Assembly: GCA_945228905.1 (NCBI GenBank)
Contig: CALYOH010000006.1
Location: 1 to 33,279 of the forward strand
Source of the DNA: an uncultured Caryophanales bacterium
Lineage (GTDB): Bacteria > Bacillota_I > Bacilli_A > RF39 > UBA660
Reading direction: 5' to 3'
DNA: 33,279 bases
Shown one piece after another: positions 31,701 to 33,279 of the stretch. The translations under genes were made by a program, and so were the position numbers. The first letter of the stretch is position 1; the number at the start of each line of letters is the position of its first letter. The notes beneath the pieces were generated by a model. That model did not search any database, was not told where the DNA came from, and was given only the letters and a program-made list of their open reading frames with translations.

Positions 31701-33279
31701 CTTCACGACCTGTACTTGCGGCATTACCAGATCCAAATACACATCCAGCATTTGGAGCATCGGAAGTAACAGTACCAATAACAGTATTTCCATCTATTGT
31801 AATTGTTGAATTACCATGTACAACTGCAGTACTACCATTACCACCAGCATAAGTATTCTTTCCTATAGTAGTATCAGTAACAAATACATTTGTATTTCCA
31901 GCAACTAAACCTTCGTTTCCTCCACCATAGATATTGTTAGAAACAGTTGCTCCATCAATATCTAAAGTTGTTGAATAATTAACTCCAGCTGCATTACCAC
32001 CACCATAAATATCAGAAGCAGTAACTTCGCCAATAATTACATTAGTAGAATCAGTAGCAGCTTCATTTCCACCACCATAGATTGTAGTGTAATTTCCATT
32101 AAGAACAGTAACATTAGCTGCAGAAGTAACACCACCGGCATTATTTCCACCATATACTTCAGTTGCAGTAATATTAGAACCGTTTACTCCAATTCTAACA
32201 TTACTTGTAGTAACATTTCCGAGTTGATTAGATCCACCATAGATACTCTGGTAAGTTCCGCCATCTATATTAACATTAGTAGTTCCAACTCCAACTCGGT
32301 TTCCTCCACCATAGACATACATTATTAAACCATCGTCAATAAGTATATTAGTCTCATTAGTAGTTCCACCTAAATTGTTTCCACCATAGATATAACCAAT
32401 TTCACCAGTTGTAACTTCTACACTTGTAGATTCAACACTACCATTAGTATTACTTCCACCAAATACATTATTAATAGTTCCAGATACAATAGTTACATTA
32501 GCTGAACTATCTACTCCAGCGGAATATCCTCCACCATAGACAGAATTTAAAGTACCTTGCTCTATTGTTACATTTGTAGTTTCACAATCTGCTTGGTTTC
32601 CTCCGCCATATATATCTCCAGTAACAGTACCAGCAGAATAATGAACATTTGTATTTGTAGAATAACCACCTAAATTATTTCCACCAAATACACTAGTAAA
32701 ACTTCCACCAGTAACAGAAACATTTGTAGTAGTTATATTTCCTTTTTCATTAGAACCACCATAGATATTTCCTGTGACATTAGTTCCAATTAATCTAATA
32801 TCAGTAGTAGTTTGACCAGTTTCATTTCCGCCACCAAAAGCATTACCAACTGTGCCACCATATAAGTAAACAATATCAGATTTTGATGGAGAACCAGCTG
32901 CATCACAACCACCAAAAACTTTACTAATATTACCGCCTTTAATATTTACAGTAACATCACCAACAACTCTTGGAGTGAAGTCAACAGATCCTTTTCCTCC
33001 ACCAAATGCACTTCCAGTGATAACTCCACTATTTACAGTAACATTTGTAGTTGAAGTAGTATTTGTATTGTTTTGATTTAATGCATTGACAGTACCATAA
33101 GCACTTCCACCATAGACATTAGCAGCAATTGAAGGTGTACTTGTACCATTTCCAATTGTTACATTAACATTATCTCTAACATAAGTTCCAGGATTATTGT
33201 TATTAGTATAACCACCTTCTCCGCCACCATAGACAGAGTCAGTAACAGTTCCAGAAACTATATCCACATCACATGAACC
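28735..33279 (-). CDS. Giant beta-repeat surface protein, 5' end outside window
   Basis: The frame is open to base 33279 (GSCDVDIVSG upstream of the ORF-track GTG start), so the start and any signal peptide lie beyond the window; 1514 codons are visible. The first ~640 visible residues contain about 22 repeats of roughly 24 aa of the form (V/I)YGGGNxxGxxxTTNVxIxxG. This would fit a parallel beta-helix (solenoid) adhesin. The rest is beta-rich, probably Ig-like, with Thr/Asn-rich stretches and two modules near the C-terminus (HVVEYIVTVVNSDNSI and RLVFKLYDNDQL). No LPxTG or membrane anchor is seen at the C-terminus (VKKKVSD). It is followed by the SipW-like pseudoenzyme and TasA-like genes, so it is likely exported and displayed with that system. 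Confidence 0.85.
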   Translation of the reverse strand, partial: GSCDVDIVSGTVTDSVYGGGEGGYTNNNNPGTYVRDNVNVTIGNGTSTPSIAANVYGGSAYGTVNALNQNNTNTTSTTNVTVNSGVITGSAFGGGKGSVDFTPRVVGDVTVNIKGGNISKVFGGCDAAGSPSKSDIVYLYGGTVGNAFGGGNETGQTTTDIRLIGTNVTGNIYGGSNEKGNITTTNVSVTGGSFTSVFGGNNLGGYSTNTNVHYSAGTVTGDIYGGGNQADCETTNVTIEQGTLNSVYGGGYSAGVDSSANVTIVSGTINNVFGGSNTNGSVESTSVEVTTGEIGYIYGGNNLGGTTNETNILIDDGLIMYVYGGGNRVGVGTTNVNIDGGTYQSIYGGSNQLGNVTTSNVRIGVNGSNITATEVYGGNNAGGVTSAANVTVLNGNYTTIYGGGNEAATDSTNVIIGEVTASDIYGGGNAAGVNYSTTLDIDGATVSNNIYGGGNEGLVAGNTNVFVTDTTIGKNTYAGGNGSTAVVHGNSTITIDGNTVIGTVTSDAPNAGCVFGSGNAASTGREGIGGSKATVNIVGGSIYGNVYGGPKMAVVYGTTETNIGSSAVNDSTLTESNLYIKGTVFGGGESNASGSETYDWNFISVTDGIDVNINGEGYRNHNHTFVLNGSIFGSGNASSSSGPSNIYIKKLGTRDNPNENISIQRATNLTIDESVIELEGTTDRTNEYSDIKYSFNMIDKLVVKNNTVLLLQHNANLLKEFYSGVDSGGSLVPATANVNEETGAVQRNVDNRLYMIPDQNLNVTITQDATAYGKVTGMTFFGMYTHEGDTYNYGVYDDSLSAGDNANANMAIIGGSYVLGLHSVGHNIKVDGFYSNYLSNDFTKVETRYVDPTRVGDTGYRWVIGLSAINYNVTLTAAKYSSFGTNTLQMIDFADGNTIFDIVGVNASGLASDVELVDSNNVPKIGSTEEEANEVFGLSLKSETQEWTDYNTTKILSAGGGDSKGDTQYVTDSKKTAPSLMFYLYHAKNITRENEIGTVVIMMQSAVPTSEIDFRIQLVTITVTIEARKFTDADAYDAAITYDKRYEMPSSTSVNITNKSQFTTYFSMITGSEFKDVYGENNTNYHALVTNSPLPVGTMITMMEEGANSVRPNYYYFKVTQAVYDQSLIEFGNDNQCSYRLSNFIVMDSTSSGNTYNDAEANLRYYPNDADFAFEEFLFIFDFKETNTTGTSLDNTILFELRNEDNFNVMNVLGIRQPVMVYNKYDDSNALLTQTITDNNNYLYYNIPENISYKTSINYNVTDNLQSVIDTNYESSNMGLNVAFYNESGDEIVSSSLLSGTSITLDGVKHFADSDGVFRIKLAGKVSNLSKTLSIVADKGLPTGNYLLRFTLFASSDGLHNSDVDGAHVVEYIVTVVNSDNSIVVDVADKEKVVDGDTALNMNDLNTNKYTVTYTSDLNNPNLRLEVLKRKTDDIDSIEYTTVPFNSLFSNSLVQVNSTEYNLDMGGLNTKEFEFTLKDTLTSGTYRLVFKLYDNDQLIDDDVKYVIVKKKVSD
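31360..33279. repeat. Coding tandem repeats (~70-bp units encoding YGGGN motifs)
   Basis: About 22 imperfect units with a recurring plus-strand core such as ccaccatagat and ttaccaccacca encode the (V/I)YGG(G/S)N repeat of the giant surface protein. Unit length varies, and divergence is enough that this is an old repeat rather than a recent expansion. Confidence 0.75.

Noticed and set aside
33237-33279. GTG at 33267 as the start of the giant surface protein
   Set aside because: The frame stays open to the window edge (GSCDVDIVSG) and repeats are already under way, so the start lies outside.
31360-33279. CRISPR-like or tandem non-coding repeats
   Set aside because: The repeats are in one long open frame, with unit spacing and divergence following the protein motif.
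1-33279. tRNA, rRNA, riboswitch, insertion sequence or phage genes
   Set aside because: No tRNA cloverleaf, rRNA block, recognisable aptamer, transposase or phage protein was seen by eye in the gaps or ORFs.

Overview
The window is a low-GC, densely packed, almost wholly leftward-transcribed stretch of a bacterial chromosome. The AT-rich codon use, AGGAGG/GGTGAT ribosome sites, SipW-type signal peptidases, TasA/camelysin-like secreted proteins, Alg13/Alg14-type glycosyltransferases and a pyruvate:ferredoxin oxidoreductase suggest an anaerobic Bacillota, perhaps one of the small-genome gut lineages near Bacilli/Mollicutes (RF39-like). That placement is inference. Recognised proteins use TGG for Trp and several genes end in TGA, so I read the window with the standard bacterial code.

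Layout, left to right (genes on the minus strand unless noted). 1-2862: 3'-truncated nifJ. 2921-3274: small unknown protein. 3444-5940: a two-gene unit with a duplicated-domain membrane-anchored protein and a phosphodiester glycosidase-like protein. 5996-9096: a second envelope unit with an unknown anchored protein, a second phosphodiester glycosidase, a decayed pseudogene and an SGNH hydrolase. The pseudogene copies the N-terminus of the neighbouring SGNH protein. 9184-15964: a five-gene unit coding a GT4 glycosyltransferase, an Alg14/Alg13-like split glycosyltransferase, a ~1365-residue protein with a type IV prepilin N-terminus, and a small anchored protein. 16056-16955: Pro/Ala/Val-rich anchored protein. 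17085-18600: RluA-type pseudouridine synthase and RlmI-like methyltransferase. 18665-19860: lipoprotein and small protein. 19930-20517 (+ strand): a TasA-like secreted protein, convergent with the next unit.

20533-33279 is the most unusual region. It holds a very large beta-repeat surface protein (5' end outside the window), a SipW-like protein that appears to lack its catalytic residues, three TasA-like anchored proteins, and then a compact cassette. In the cassette, an unknown 351-aa protein, a membrane-anchored McrB-like AAA+ ATPase and a DUF2357-like partner run directly into an apparently active SipW-type signal peptidase and another TasA-like protein. McrB/DUF2357 pairs are usually read as defence. 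Here the membrane anchor, lack of a recognisable nuclease and surface-fibre neighbours suggest a surface-protein secretion or assembly machine, which I consider the best candidate for an undescribed system.

Compact intergenic gaps repeatedly combine a hairpin terminator (often with the stop codon inside the stem) and an extended -10 promoter (TGnTATAAT) for the next gene. No tRNA, rRNA, CRISPR, insertion sequence or phage gene was seen. The only gap above 300 bases (6960-7478) is the pseudogene.
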